Shown here in pieces: positions 1 through 5,691 of a stretch of DNA of 8,526 nt. Within the stretch, counting starts at the first letter, position 1. Each line of letters opens with the position of its first letter. The notes under the pieces are model-generated. The model saw nothing but the letters and a program-made list of their open reading frames with translations. It made no database searches and was not told the DNA's origin. The translations under genes and the position numbers were made by a program. This stretch comes from Frondihabitans sp. (GTDB lineage Bacteria > Actinomycetota > Actinomycetes > Actinomycetales > Microbacteriaceae): NCBI GenBank assembly GCA_025464735.1, contig JAODMX010000305.1, positions 1-8,526 of the forward strand, written 5' to 3'.

Positions 1-2
1 CC

Positions 3-1073
3 GAGGCCCCCGGCATCACCGATCCGCTCCTCCTCGTCACCGGTGGGGCAGGCTTCATCGGCGGCACGATCGTGACCCGAGCGCTCGAACGAGGCTGGCG
101 AGTGCGCGTGCTCGACGATCTGCGGCCAGACGTTCACGGCGGTCCAGCGTCGCTGCCTTCCGCCGTCGATTTCATCGAAGCGGACGTCCGCGATGCCCCC
201 GCCGTCGATCGAGCCCTCGAGGGCGTCGATGCGGTCTGCCACCAGGCCGCCAAGGTCGGCCTCGGCGTCGACTTCCAGGACGCCCCCGACTACGTCTCCT
301 CGAACGACCTCGGAACGGCCGTCCTGCTTGCCGGTCTCGCACGTGCCGGAGTCGACCGACTCGTGCTGGCATCGTCCATGGTCGTCTACGGCGAGGGCAG
401 CTACCGCGGACCCTCGGGAGTCGTTCGCCCGGCACCGCGACAGGTGGCCGATCTCGACCAGGGCATCTTCGACCCGCGCGACGACGACGGGAACCTCCTC
501 GTGCCCGAGTTCATCTCGGAAGATGCCGCTCTGGATCCGAGGAACGTCTACGCGATCACCAAACTCGCGCAGGAGCAGCTGGCGACGTCGTGGGCGCGCA
601 CGACCGGTGGGCGAGCGGCGGCGCTCCGGTACCACAACGTCTATGGGCCGGGCATGCCGCAGAACACGCCGTACGCCGGCGTTGCGTCACTGTTCCGCTC
701 CGCCCTCCAGCGGGGCGAGGCTCCGCGGGTCTTCGAAGACGGATCCCAACGCCGCGACTTCGTGCACGTGCGTGACGTCGCTTCCGCCAACCTCGCCGCG
801 CTCGAGTGGACCGCCGCGCAGGAGCCTGACACCTTCCGAGCCTTCAACGTCGGCAGCGGGGTCGTGCACACGATCGGTGAGATGGCGTCGCTCCTCAGCG
901 CGAACGCCGGAGGGGCGGCGCCCGTCGTCACCGGCGAATACCGCATCGGCGACGTCCGGCACATCACCGCCTCGTCGGAGCGCCTTCAGACCGAGCTCGG
1001 CTGGAGCGCGCAGGTGTCGTTCGAGGAGGGCATGCGCGAGTTCGCAACGGCCCCCCTGCGCGCCAGCGTCTGA
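3..1073 (+). CDS. NAD-dependent epimerase/dehydratase (extended SDR), 5' end outside window
   Basis: Nucleotide-sugar epimerase/dehydratase of the extended short-chain dehydrogenase family, predicted cytosolic. The frame is already open at base 3 and encodes the Rossmann signature TGGAGFIG at bases 39-62, so the true start lies just before the window; the GTG at 72 would delete this NAD-binding loop and is not the start. Further family marks are CHQAA after beta-4, the ASSMVVYGEG strand with the catalytic Ser, the catalytic pair in YAITK (bases 549-563), RYHNVYGPG, and QRRDFVHVRDVA near the substrate pocket. From memory it resembles actinobacterial dTDP-rhamnose/UDP-glucose 4-epimerase-like proteins, including the long insert before the YxxxK motif. 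In those relatives the insert usually carries a CPxCG pair; here it reads PRDDDGN with no cysteine. Exact substrate unknown. It ends 83 bp before the convergent mgtC-type gene. Confidence 0.93.
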   Translation, partial: EAPGITDPLLLVTGGAGFIGGTIVTRALERGWRVRVLDDLRPDVHGGPASLPSAVDFIEADVRDAPAVDRALEGVDAVCHQAAKVGLGVDFQDAPDYVSSNDLGTAVLLAGLARAGVDRLVLASSMVVYGEGSYRGPSGVVRPAPRQVADLDQGIFDPRDDDGNLLVPEFISEDAALDPRNVYAITKLAQEQLATSWARTTGGRAAALRYHNVYGPGMPQNTPYAGVASLFRSALQRGEAPRVFEDGSQRRDFVHVRDVASANLAALEWTAAQEPDTFRAFNVGSGVVHTIGEMASLLSANAGGAAPVVTGEYRIGDVRHITASSERLQTELGWSAQVSFEEGMREFATAPLRASV

Positions 1074-1082
1074 GCAGCCACG

Positions 1083-1149
1083 GTGGCTTCGCCGATGTGC
1101 CATTCGCGCCGCTGAAATCCGCGAAGTCGTGCTCGATTCGCGAAGCCAC
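1083..1149. terminator. Nested inverted repeats between convergent genes, possible bidirectional terminator
   Basis: The outer arms GTGGCTTCGC (1083-1092) and GCGAAGCCAC (1140-1149) pair perfectly over 10 bp. Inside, TTCGCG (1103-1108) pairs with CGCGAA (1120-1125) around an 11-nt loop. The element fills the 83-bp gap between two genes that end facing each other, where a shared terminator is expected. There is no T-tract on either strand and the outer loop is 47 nt, so termination is an inference. A protein-binding site or mere sequence similarity is possible. Confidence 0.35.
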
Positions 1150-1156
1150 ACCCGAA

Positions 1157-1879
1157 CTAGTCCAGGTCCTCCTGTGCGACGAAACTGACCGAACGGACGC
1201 CGCGCGCCTCGCCGACCTGCTCCAGCAAGCCGGCGGGCTCTCCCGAGCCGGAGACCTCGATCGAGACATGGACGATGTTCTTGCCGTCCTCGTCCTGGGG
1301 CTCCCCCATGGCCAGCCGGCGGATCACCCAGCCCGCGGTCGTGACGAGGGCGAGCACCTCGCGGAGCACTCCCTTGCCGTCTTTGTAGGCGAAGTCGAGC
1401 TGAACGGAGGTGTCGAAGGATCCGGGGATCCTGTGGGTCACCGTCGTGTAGCCGTAGGTCACGATGAAGTGGAGAGCCGTGACAATGATCGCCAGGAGCC
1501 ACAGGCCGGCACCGGCCGCCATGCCGATTGCGGCCGTCTCCCAGACGGCGGCGGCAGTCGTCAGGCCGCGGACGGCCCCGCGCCGCGTCAGGATGAGGCC
1601 GGCGCCGAGGAAGCCGACGCCTGAGACGACCTGGGCTGCGACGCGCGAGGGGTCGAGCACGATGTGCTGCGCGACGAGGACGTCGGTGAACCCGTACTTG
1701 CTCACGAGAATGAGCAGCGCCGAGGTTGTTCCGACGATCGCCTGGGTGCGCAGGCCCGCGCTCTTGTGTCGCAATTGGCGTTCGAGACCGATGAGCGACG
1801 ACAGCCCGAACGCCAGAAGCAGCTCACCGATTTGAAGCAGGCCCTGCCCGTTGAGGGAGGCGAGGGTCGGGTCGGACAT
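1157..1879 (-). CDS. MgtC/SapB-family membrane protein with C-terminal ACT-like domain
   Basis: 240-residue inner-membrane protein of the MgtC/SapB family, linked in other bacteria to magnesium limitation, acid or intracellular survival and modulation of membrane ATPases. Residues 15-35, about 45-62, 80-98, 106-123 and 125-142 are hydrophobic segments. The family hallmarks GLERQLRHKSAGLRT (31-45), SGVGFLGAGLIL (86-97) and GLTTAAAVW (105-113) are present. Residues 157-236 are soluble and alternate strand/helix as in the ACT-like tail of MgtC proteins. Glu114 sits in a segment where relatives normally have a small or hydrophobic residue. The start chosen is the ATG at 1879. It follows TACGCT by 7 nt, which suits a leaderless transcript; an AGGAG lies 13 nt upstream, too far for a good ribosome site. 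The open frame continues upstream but is Arg/Pro-rich and unlike the family. It splits the epimerase from the glycosyltransferase and runs opposite to both, so a direct role in the sugar pathway is not shown. Confidence 0.9.
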   Translation of the reverse strand: MSDPTLASLNGQGLLQIGELLLAFGLSSLIGLERQLRHKSAGLRTQAIVGTTSALLILVSKYGFTDVLVAQHIVLDPSRVAAQVVSGVGFLGAGLILTRRGAVRGLTTAAAVWETAAIGMAAGAGLWLLAIIVTALHFIVTYGYTTVTHRIPGSFDTSVQLDFAYKDGKGVLREVLALVTTAGWVIRRLAMGEPQDEDGKNIVHVSIEVSGSGEPAGLLEQVGEARGVRSVSFVAQEDLD

Positions 1880-1886
1880 CGGACCG

Positions 1887-1892
1887 AGCGTA
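1887..1892 (-). promoter_or_regulatory. Candidate -10 element (TACGCT) of the mgtC-type gene
   Basis: Read on the minus strand, TACGCT fits the actinobacterial -10 pattern TAnnnT and is followed by 7 nt and then ATG, which would put the transcription start at or next to the start codon. The octamer TACGCTCG is identical to the one before the divergent glycosyltransferase at 2076-2083. No convincing -35 hexamer is seen 16-18 nt upstream. Confidence 0.45.
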
Positions 1893-1952
1893 CTCCTGCG
1901 CCTTACTCGGCGGATCCCGACCGCACCAACGGCGAGACGGCTCCGAACCACA

Positions 1953-1978
1953 GGTGCAGGCACCGTCCTGGGCGGTGC
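1953..1978 (+). promoter_or_regulatory. Two alternative short hairpins in the mgtC/GT2 divergent region
   Basis: GCACC at 1960-1964 can pair with GGTGC at 1953-1957 (2-nt gap) or, extended to GCACCG, with CGGTGC at 1973-1978 (7-nt loop); the two pairings exclude each other. A near-ideal Shine-Dalgarno GGAGG (1989-1993) and ATG (2001) follow 10 nt later. The rest of the 208-bp gap 1880-2087 holds the two divergent -10 candidates and no other gene I can support. The stems are short and may be chance in this GC-rich sequence. Confidence 0.2.
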
Positions 1979-2075
1979 ACAACCTGTTGGAGGAACCATC
2001 ATGCCTGGCCGAACAGCACTCCTTACGAACCCATTACCGTCCGACGTTCGACCAGACGCGGACGCCGTCTCTCCC

Positions 2076-2081
2076 TACGCT
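2076..2081 (+). promoter_or_regulatory. Candidate -10 element (TACGCT) of the GT2/DUF2064 operon
   Basis: TACGCT is followed by exactly 6 nt (CGAAGG) and the ATG at 2088, the geometry of a leaderless actinobacterial transcript. The GAAGG abuts the ATG and is too close to act as a Shine-Dalgarno. No good -35 is visible. If used, this promoter drives the glycosyltransferase and the overlapping DUF2064 gene. Confidence 0.45.
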
Positions 2082-2087
2082 CGAAGG

Positions 2088-2792
2088 ATGCGTACAGCCG
2101 AGGTCGACGTCATCCTCCCGTGCCTCGACGAGGCCGCCGCGCTGCCGTGGATCCTCGGCCGTCTTCCCGAGGGCTACCGAGCGATCGTGGTCGACAACGG
2201 CTCGACCGACGACTCGGCCGAGGTGGCTCGCCGACTCGGCGCTCTGGTCGTGCACGAGCCGCGGCGCGGTTTCGGAGCCGCCGCTCACGCCGGCCTGTTG
2301 GCTGCAACGGCGCCGATCGTCGCCTTCTGCGACGCCGATGCGTCGATGGATCCGAGAGACCTCCCCGCCCTCGTCGCTCCCGTCCTGTCTGGCGTGGCCG
2401 AGCTGACCCTCGGCCGCCGCCGCCCGACGACGTTCGGGGCCTGGCCGGTGCACGCTCGCCTTGCGAACCTGGTGCTGGCACAGCTCATGCGGCGCGCTTC
2501 CGGGGCCCGCCTGCACGACCTCGGCCCGATGCGGGCAGCCCGCCGCGACGACCTCCTCACTCTCGACCTGCGCGACCGCCGCTCGGGCTACCCCCTCGAA
2601 ATGGTGCTCCGCGGAGCCGAGGCCGGGTGGCGTTTCCTCGAACTCGACGCGCCGTATGCCCCGCGAGTCGGTCGCAGCAAGGTCACTGGCACGGTCCGAG
2701 GCACGCTGCGGGCCGTCCACGACATGTCGGCGCTGCTGCGCGACTCGGCCGCACGGCCGACCGCCCGCGGCTTCGCGGAGCTGGCCCGATGA
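2088..2792 (+). CDS. Glycosyltransferase family 2 (dolichyl/polyprenyl-phosphate sugar synthase-like)
   Basis: 234-residue inverting GT-A glycosyltransferase, predicted to move a sugar from a nucleotide donor to an acceptor at the cytosolic face of the membrane; the family includes polyprenyl-phosphate mannose/glucose synthases. VDVILPCLDEAAALP (6-20) is the N-terminal strand, VVDNGSTDDSA (34-44) the nucleotide site, EPRRGFGAA (57-65) the conserved loop, and CDADASMDP (81-89) carries the metal-binding DxD. DLGPMRA and RRSGYPLEMVLRG (164-176) are the acceptor and catalytic region. There are no transmembrane segments. An in-frame ATG at 2001 has a much better ribosome site (GGAGG, 7-nt spacing), but codons 2001-2087 are only about 54% G/C at third positions, include a rare TTA, and encode nothing family-like, so 2088 is preferred. 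The stop overlaps the DUF2064 start as ATGA. From memory it closely resembles a Streptomyces GT2 that sits beside DUF2064. Confidence 0.92.
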   Translation: MRTAEVDVILPCLDEAAALPWILGRLPEGYRAIVVDNGSTDDSAEVARRLGALVVHEPRRGFGAAAHAGLLAATAPIVAFCDADASMDPRDLPALVAPVLSGVAELTLGRRRPTTFGAWPVHARLANLVLAQLMRRASGARLHDLGPMRAARRDDLLTLDLRDRRSGYPLEMVLRGAEAGWRFLELDAPYAPRVGRSKVTGTVRGTLRAVHDMSALLRDSAARPTARGFAELAR

Positions 2793-3436
2793 CCGCGCTC
2801 GTCATCATCGCGAAGGAGTGCCTGCCCGGCAAGGTCAAGACCCGGCTCCACCCGCCGCTGACCCTCGAGCAGGCCGCCCGAGTCGCCTCGGCGAGCCTGG
2901 CCGACACTCTCGGGGCGGTGGCGTCCCTGCCCGCGAGCCGCCGGATCCTGCTCTTCGACGGGGTCAACCCGCCGCAAGGATCCGAGGCGTACGAGATCGT
3001 CCCGCAGGTCGCCGGCGGTCTCGACCGACGTCTCGCTGCGGTCTTCGACCTGGTCGACGAACCGACGATGCTCATCGGCATGGACACCCCGCAGCTGACA
3101 GCGTCGATGCTGCGGCCGGTGTTTGAGGAGTGGCCGGTCGATGTCGACGCCTGGTTCGGGCCGGCGAACGACGGCGGGTTCTGGGCTCTCGCCCTTCGCG
3201 AACCGTCGGGCGTGCTGCTGCGTGGCGTGCCGATGTCACAGGACGACACCGGCGCGCACCAGCTCCGTCGGCTCGCCCAGTACGGTCTCGAGGTCGAATT
3301 CTTGCCCGAACTGGTCGATGTCGACACGATCGACGACGCCCGGGTTGTCGCCCGACTCGCACCCGACCGGCTCTTCGCTCGAGTGCTCGCCTCCTGCTCG
3401 GCCGACAGCGCTCTCGCGGGGGCCGTCGCCGCCTGA
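2789..3436 (+). CDS. DUF2064 family nucleotidyltransferase-like protein
   Basis: 215-residue cytosolic protein of the DUF2064 family (related to TIGR04282), with a GT-A/nucleotidyltransferase fold. AKECLPGKVKTRL (8-20) matches the phosphate-binding K-x-P-x-x-G-K-x-K-T-R-L loop, MLIGMDTPQLT (94-104) holds the metal-binding Asp, GPANDGGFWAL (124-134) is the family signature (usually GPAxDGGYWAL), and DVDTIDDARV (177-186) is the C-terminal conserved stretch. Some relatives are annotated in arsenosugar biosynthesis, but nothing here (no radical SAM enzyme, no ars genes) supports that substrate. The start ATG overlaps the GT2 stop as ATGA, with GGAG 8 nt upstream, so translation is probably coupled and the two proteins likely act in one pathway. 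Its stop is 18 bp from the convergent kinase stop, with no clear terminator between. Confidence 0.9.
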   Translation: MTALVIIAKECLPGKVKTRLHPPLTLEQAARVASASLADTLGAVASLPASRRILLFDGVNPPQGSEAYEIVPQVAGGLDRRLAAVFDLVDEPTMLIGMDTPQLTASMLRPVFEEWPVDVDAWFGPANDGGFWALALREPSGVLLRGVPMSQDDTGAHQLRRLAQYGLEVEFLPELVDVDTIDDARVVARLAPDRLFARVLASCSADSALAGAVAA

Positions 3437-3454
3437 ATCAGCGCGCGGGCAAGC

Positions 3455-4624
3455 TCAGGCGAGGGTCGACGCAGCGGCCGATGCCGATGGCACGAACACG
3501 TCGAACCGGCATCCGGCCCCGACATTGGACACGGTCACGTGGCCTCGGTGAGCCGCGACGATCCCCTGGACGATCGCGAGGCCCAGGCCCGCCCCGCCTG
3601 CCACGGGGCCGGTCGCCGGGGTCCGGGATTCGCTCGCCCGCCAGCCCGGCTCGAAGACGCGGCCGAGGTCTGCCTCGCGAATGCCCCCGGCGGAGTCCGT
3701 GACCGAGAGCTTGACGAAGCCGCCGTCGTGCGGGGACGCCGACACGACGATCTCGCTCCCCGAAGGCGACAGACGAATGCTGTTCATAGCCAGATTCGCG
3801 ATGGCCCGTGCCAGCTCGTCGGGATCGGCCTGGATATCGATGTCGATGACGTCACGGGCGACGAGACTCACAGAGCGCGCCGAGGCCACCGGCTCGAGCT
3901 CGGCGACGACGTCGTCGACGAGGTCGCGCACGCGCGTCTTCTGGACGATCAGCTGAAGGGCTCCCGAGTGGATCGTGCTCAGCTGGAAGAGATCGTCGAT
4001 CATCGTGCCGAGGCGGTCGACCTGCGCGAGCATCTGCCGGTGGTACCGCTCGGCGTCGTCGACGACCCCGTCGTCGAGCGCCTCGGCCATCGCTCGAAGG
4101 CCCGCCAGCGGGGTCCGGAGGTCGTGCGAGATCCAGGCGACGAGTTCGCGGCGTGCCGCTTCGGTTCTCGCCTCGCGCTCACGGGACCGGGCGAGACGGA
4201 GATCGGAGGCCGCGAGCTCCCGAGCGAGCTCGGCGAATTCGTTCGCTACATGACGCACAGCCGGCTCGTCGCCGAGACGCTCCGCGCCTCCGATCGCACC
4301 GACCCGACGCGCGTGATCGATCAGAAGTCGGCTGTTGCGCACCAGCGACGACCCCAGGACTGCGGCGAGCGCCACCGAGACAACGCCGGACGACAGCGCC
4401 AGCCAGAGGAAGATCTGGAGGTCGTGGGGCGAGACATACATGCGTTCGGCGGCAAGCAGCATCGCGCCGACGAGCGAGCCCACCGCCGCGACCGCCACGA
4501 AGGCGACCTGGACGACGAGACTGGCCCGGCTCAGAAGTTTGAGAGCGAGGAGAGCCGCGGCCCCGATCACGAGGGCCGTGCCGAGCGCCATCAGCGAGAC
4601 GACGAGGAATTCGTCAGGAGCCAC
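3455..4624 (-). CDS. Sensor histidine kinase (HisKA/HATPase), three N-terminal TM segments
   Basis: 389-residue membrane kinase, partner of the regulator encoded just upstream. Hydrophobic segments lie at about 6-30, 35-59 and 69-95 with only short connecting loops, so there is no extracytoplasmic sensor domain; the signal may be sensed in the membrane. A linker helix (about 96-160) leads to the H-box SHDLRTP with the phospho-acceptor His167. The ATPase domain has an N-box around NLAMNSIRLSP (277-287), a G1 box DSAGGI (310-315; the usual form is DxGxGI) and a G2 box GGAGLGLAI (343-351). The start is GTG at 4624, only 3 nt after the regulator stop, with GGAGGAG at 4631-4637 and a 6-nt spacer. 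The last Glu codons of the regulator form this ribosome site. Homologous trigger unknown; the neighbours suggest an envelope signal. Confidence 0.94.
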   Translation of the reverse strand: MAPDEFLVVSLMALGTALVIGAAALLALKLLSRASLVVQVAFVAVAAVGSLVGAMLLAAERMYVSPHDLQIFLWLALSSGVVSVALAAVLGSSLVRNSRLLIDHARRVGAIGGAERLGDEPAVRHVANEFAELARELAASDLRLARSREREARTEAARRELVAWISHDLRTPLAGLRAMAEALDDGVVDDAERYHRQMLAQVDRLGTMIDDLFQLSTIHSGALQLIVQKTRVRDLVDDVVAELEPVASARSVSLVARDVIDIDIQADPDELARAIANLAMNSIRLSPSGSEIVVSASPHDGGFVKLSVTDSAGGIREADLGRVFEPGWRASESRTPATGPVAGGAGLGLAIVQGIVAAHRGHVTVSNVGAGCRFDVFVPSASAAASTLA

Positions 4625-4627
4625 GGG

Positions 4628-5422
4628 TCACTCCTCCGCGCCGAGGGCGTCGAGCGGGTGGAGCGGGTCGAGCGCTGTCGCGCGCCCCGGTGCGAACCGA
4701 TAGCCGACGCCCCAGACGGTCAACAGGTGGGCGGGCGACGCCGGATCTTCTTCGATCTTCTCGCGGAGACGGCGGGCATGCACGGTGACCGTGGACAGGT
4801 CACCGATTGCCCATCCCCACACGCCCTCGAGGAGCTCCTCCCGCCGGAACACCTGATCAGGATGCCGAATGAGGAAGGCGAGGAGGTCGAACTCTCGCAC
4901 CGTGAGCGTGAGGGGTCGGCCTCGAACCGTGATCTCGCGCTGGGACGAGTCGAGGCGGAAGTCGCCCACGGTCGCGACGGGGTCCGGTTCGAAGGGCACG
5001 GCGGTGCGGCGCAGCACGGCGTCGACCCGAAGCATGAGCTCACGAGGCGAGAATGGCTTGACGAGATAGTCGTCTGCTCCGGCCTCCAGACCGCCGATAC
5101 GGTCGTGCTCCTGCCCGAGCGCGGTGAGCATGATCACCGGGACATCGCCCAGCACCCGGATCCGGCGACAGACTTCAAGACCGTCGATCCCCGGAAGCAT
5201 GCGGTCGAGGAGAACCAGGTCGGGACGTCGCGCTGCCACCCGGGCCACAGCGGAGAGGCCGTCAGTCACCGCGTCGACGTGGTGGCCGTTCTTGACGAGG
5301 TACGAGACCACCACCTCGGACACAATGGGGTCGTCTTCGACGACGAGGACGCTCCTCGCCACGGCCGCAGTGGGGCGCGAAGCGGTCGCGCCCGTCGCGA
5401 GCGATCCCGGGGAAGCTGTCAT
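4628..5422 (-). CDS. OmpR/PhoB-family response regulator
   Basis: 264-residue cytosolic DNA-binding regulator. The receiver domain spans about 24-138: acidic pocket E29-D30-D31, phospho-acceptor Asp73 in LLDRMLPG, Thr100 in MLTA, Lys122 in VKPFSPREL. The winged-helix domain spans about 147-245, with LTLTVREFDLLAFL (171-184), the recognition-helix stretch STVTVHARRLREKI (210-223) and VWGVGYRF (236-243). About 23 residues precede the receiver, longer than usual; a TGA lies 6 nt upstream of the ATG in frame, so ATG 5422 is the earliest start. A GTG before residue 22 is an alternative without a visible ribosome site. No Shine-Dalgarno is present and the ATG sits inside a long inverted repeat (5410-5443), suggesting leaderless or structure-controlled expression. 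It is divergent from the methyltransferase, whose promoter region it could control. Confidence 0.94.
   Translation of the reverse strand: MTASPGSLATGATASRPTAAVARSVLVVEDDPIVSEVVVSYLVKNGHHVDAVTDGLSAVARVAARRPDLVLLDRMLPGIDGLEVCRRIRVLGDVPVIMLTALGQEHDRIGGLEAGADDYLVKPFSPRELMLRVDAVLRRTAVPFEPDPVATVGDFRLDSSQREITVRGRPLTLTVREFDLLAFLIRHPDQVFRREELLEGVWGWAIGDLSTVTVHARRLREKIEEDPASPAHLLTVWGVGYRFAPGRATALDPLHPLDALGAEE
4631..4637 (-). promoter_or_regulatory. Shine-Dalgarno of the histidine kinase
   Basis: GGAGGAG on the minus strand lies within the last codons of the response regulator. A 6-nt spacer that contains the regulator's stop separates it from the kinase GTG at 4624. This decides the kinase start and implies translational coupling of the pair. 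Confidence 0.8.
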
Positions 5423-5443
5423 ATATCAATGATGACGCTTCCC
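5410..5443 (-). promoter_or_regulatory. 12-bp-arm inverted repeat covering the response-regulator start codon
   Basis: On the plus strand GGGAAGC (5410-5416), one unpaired T, GTCAT (5418-5422), a 9-nt loop, then ATGAC (5432-5436) and GCTTCCC (5437-5443): both arm segments pair perfectly, giving 12 bp with a single bulge. The regulator's ATG (5422-5420, minus strand) lies in one arm. If transcription starts upstream, the mRNA hairpin would bury the start codon; if the mRNA is leaderless (CATCAT, 6 nt, ATG), the repeat would instead be an operator over the -10 and start site. A second repeat, CCCGC-CT-GCGGG (5441-5452), overlaps its edge. Confidence 0.5.
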
Positions 5444-5491
5444 GCCTGCGGGTCCGCCACTAATGCCAAGACGTTCTGGTTTCGTAATGAC

Positions 5492-5507
5492 TTCGCCGCC
5501 CGGCGAA
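5492..5507. promoter_or_regulatory. 16-bp palindrome TTCGCCG-CC-CGGCGAA, candidate operator
   Basis: The 7-bp arms are perfectly symmetric around CC. The site is 13 bp upstream of the candidate -10 TAGCCT (5521) in the divergent gap between the regulator and the methyltransferase, a position suited to a dimeric repressor or activator. The 2-nt centre is too tight for a normal RNA hairpin, which favours protein binding. The ligand is unknown; OmpR-type regulators more often bind direct repeats. Confidence 0.35.
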
Positions 5508-5520
5508 TCGGCCCATCTCC

Positions 5521-5526
5521 TAGCCT
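5521..5526 (+). promoter_or_regulatory. Candidate -10 element (TAGCCT) upstream of the methyltransferase
   Basis: TAGCCT fits TAnnnT and is followed by 6 nt and the ATG at 5533 that opens a small ORF leading into the methyltransferase, the same spacing seen before the GT2 gene. No good -35 is seen. Confidence 0.35.
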
Positions 5527-5532
5527 CGGGCA

Positions 5533-5691
5533 ATGACCACTGCCACGACAGGCGGGCCAGGGTGCCCGCTCCGGGGCAACCGCGACGCCCTCGGCTCCGA
5601 ACCACACCGTGTGAAAACTCGTCAGCGAACGACCCCCGCGCAGCACTCGGCGCAGCACTCCGATGCGACCTGCACCGGGGGTGCCGAATGA
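5533..5691 (+). CDS. Possible 52-residue upstream ORF coupled to the methyltransferase
   Basis: Starting at an ATG 6 nt after a candidate -10, the frame stays open for 52 codons and its TGA overlaps the methyltransferase ATG as ATGA (5688-5691), the classic arrangement for translational coupling. The predicted peptide is hydrophilic, rich in Thr, Arg, Gln and His, and ends with a repeated AQHS AQHS followed by DATCTGGAE; there is no signal peptide or membrane segment. I recognise no family. About 75% of third positions are G/C, which does not clearly separate it from the other frames here. It may be a leader peptide or a fortuitous ORF in a 5' leader. Confidence 0.3.
   Translation: MTTATTGGPGCPLRGNRDALGSEPHRVKTRQRTTPAQHSAQHSDATCTGGAE
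5639..5660 (+). repeat. Tandem direct repeat CGCAGCACTC x2, 12-bp period
   Basis: The 10-bp unit CGCAGCACTC occurs at 5639-5648 and 5651-5660, separated by 2 bp, 28-49 bp upstream of the methyltransferase start. Direct repeats with a period near one helical turn are what OmpR-family regulators bind, although 11 bp is more usual. It also encodes the AQHS repeat of the small upstream ORF, so either explanation or chance is possible. Confidence 0.3.

Noticed and set aside
1664..2788. A long plus-strand extension upstream of the DUF2064 start (to 1664)
   Set aside because: It runs antisense through the MgtC-type gene and out of frame through GT2, encodes low-complexity Arg/Pro/Gly sequence, and the family N-terminus begins precisely at ATG 2789.
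2789..3436. Arsenosugar biosynthesis role for the DUF2064 protein
   Set aside because: The name comes from related subfamilies; no radical SAM arsenosugar enzyme, arsenite methyltransferase or ars regulator is in the window, and the methyltransferase here is not clearly ArsM-like.
3437..3454. Terminator between DUF2064 and the convergent kinase
   Set aside because: The 18-bp gap has no stem-loop or T-tract; any terminator would have to lie inside the coding ends and none is evident.
3539..5536. A 665-codon plus-strand open frame antisense to the kinase and regulator genes
   Set aside because: It is rich in Arg, Glu, Asp and His with no domain, and lies opposite two fully motif-supported genes. 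Such mirror frames are common in high-GC coding DNA.
5463..5687. N-terminal extension of the methyltransferase to ATG 5463
   Set aside because: The extra 75 residues do not resemble the family, the extension crosses the palindrome and candidate promoter, and the family-like sequence starts at 5688.
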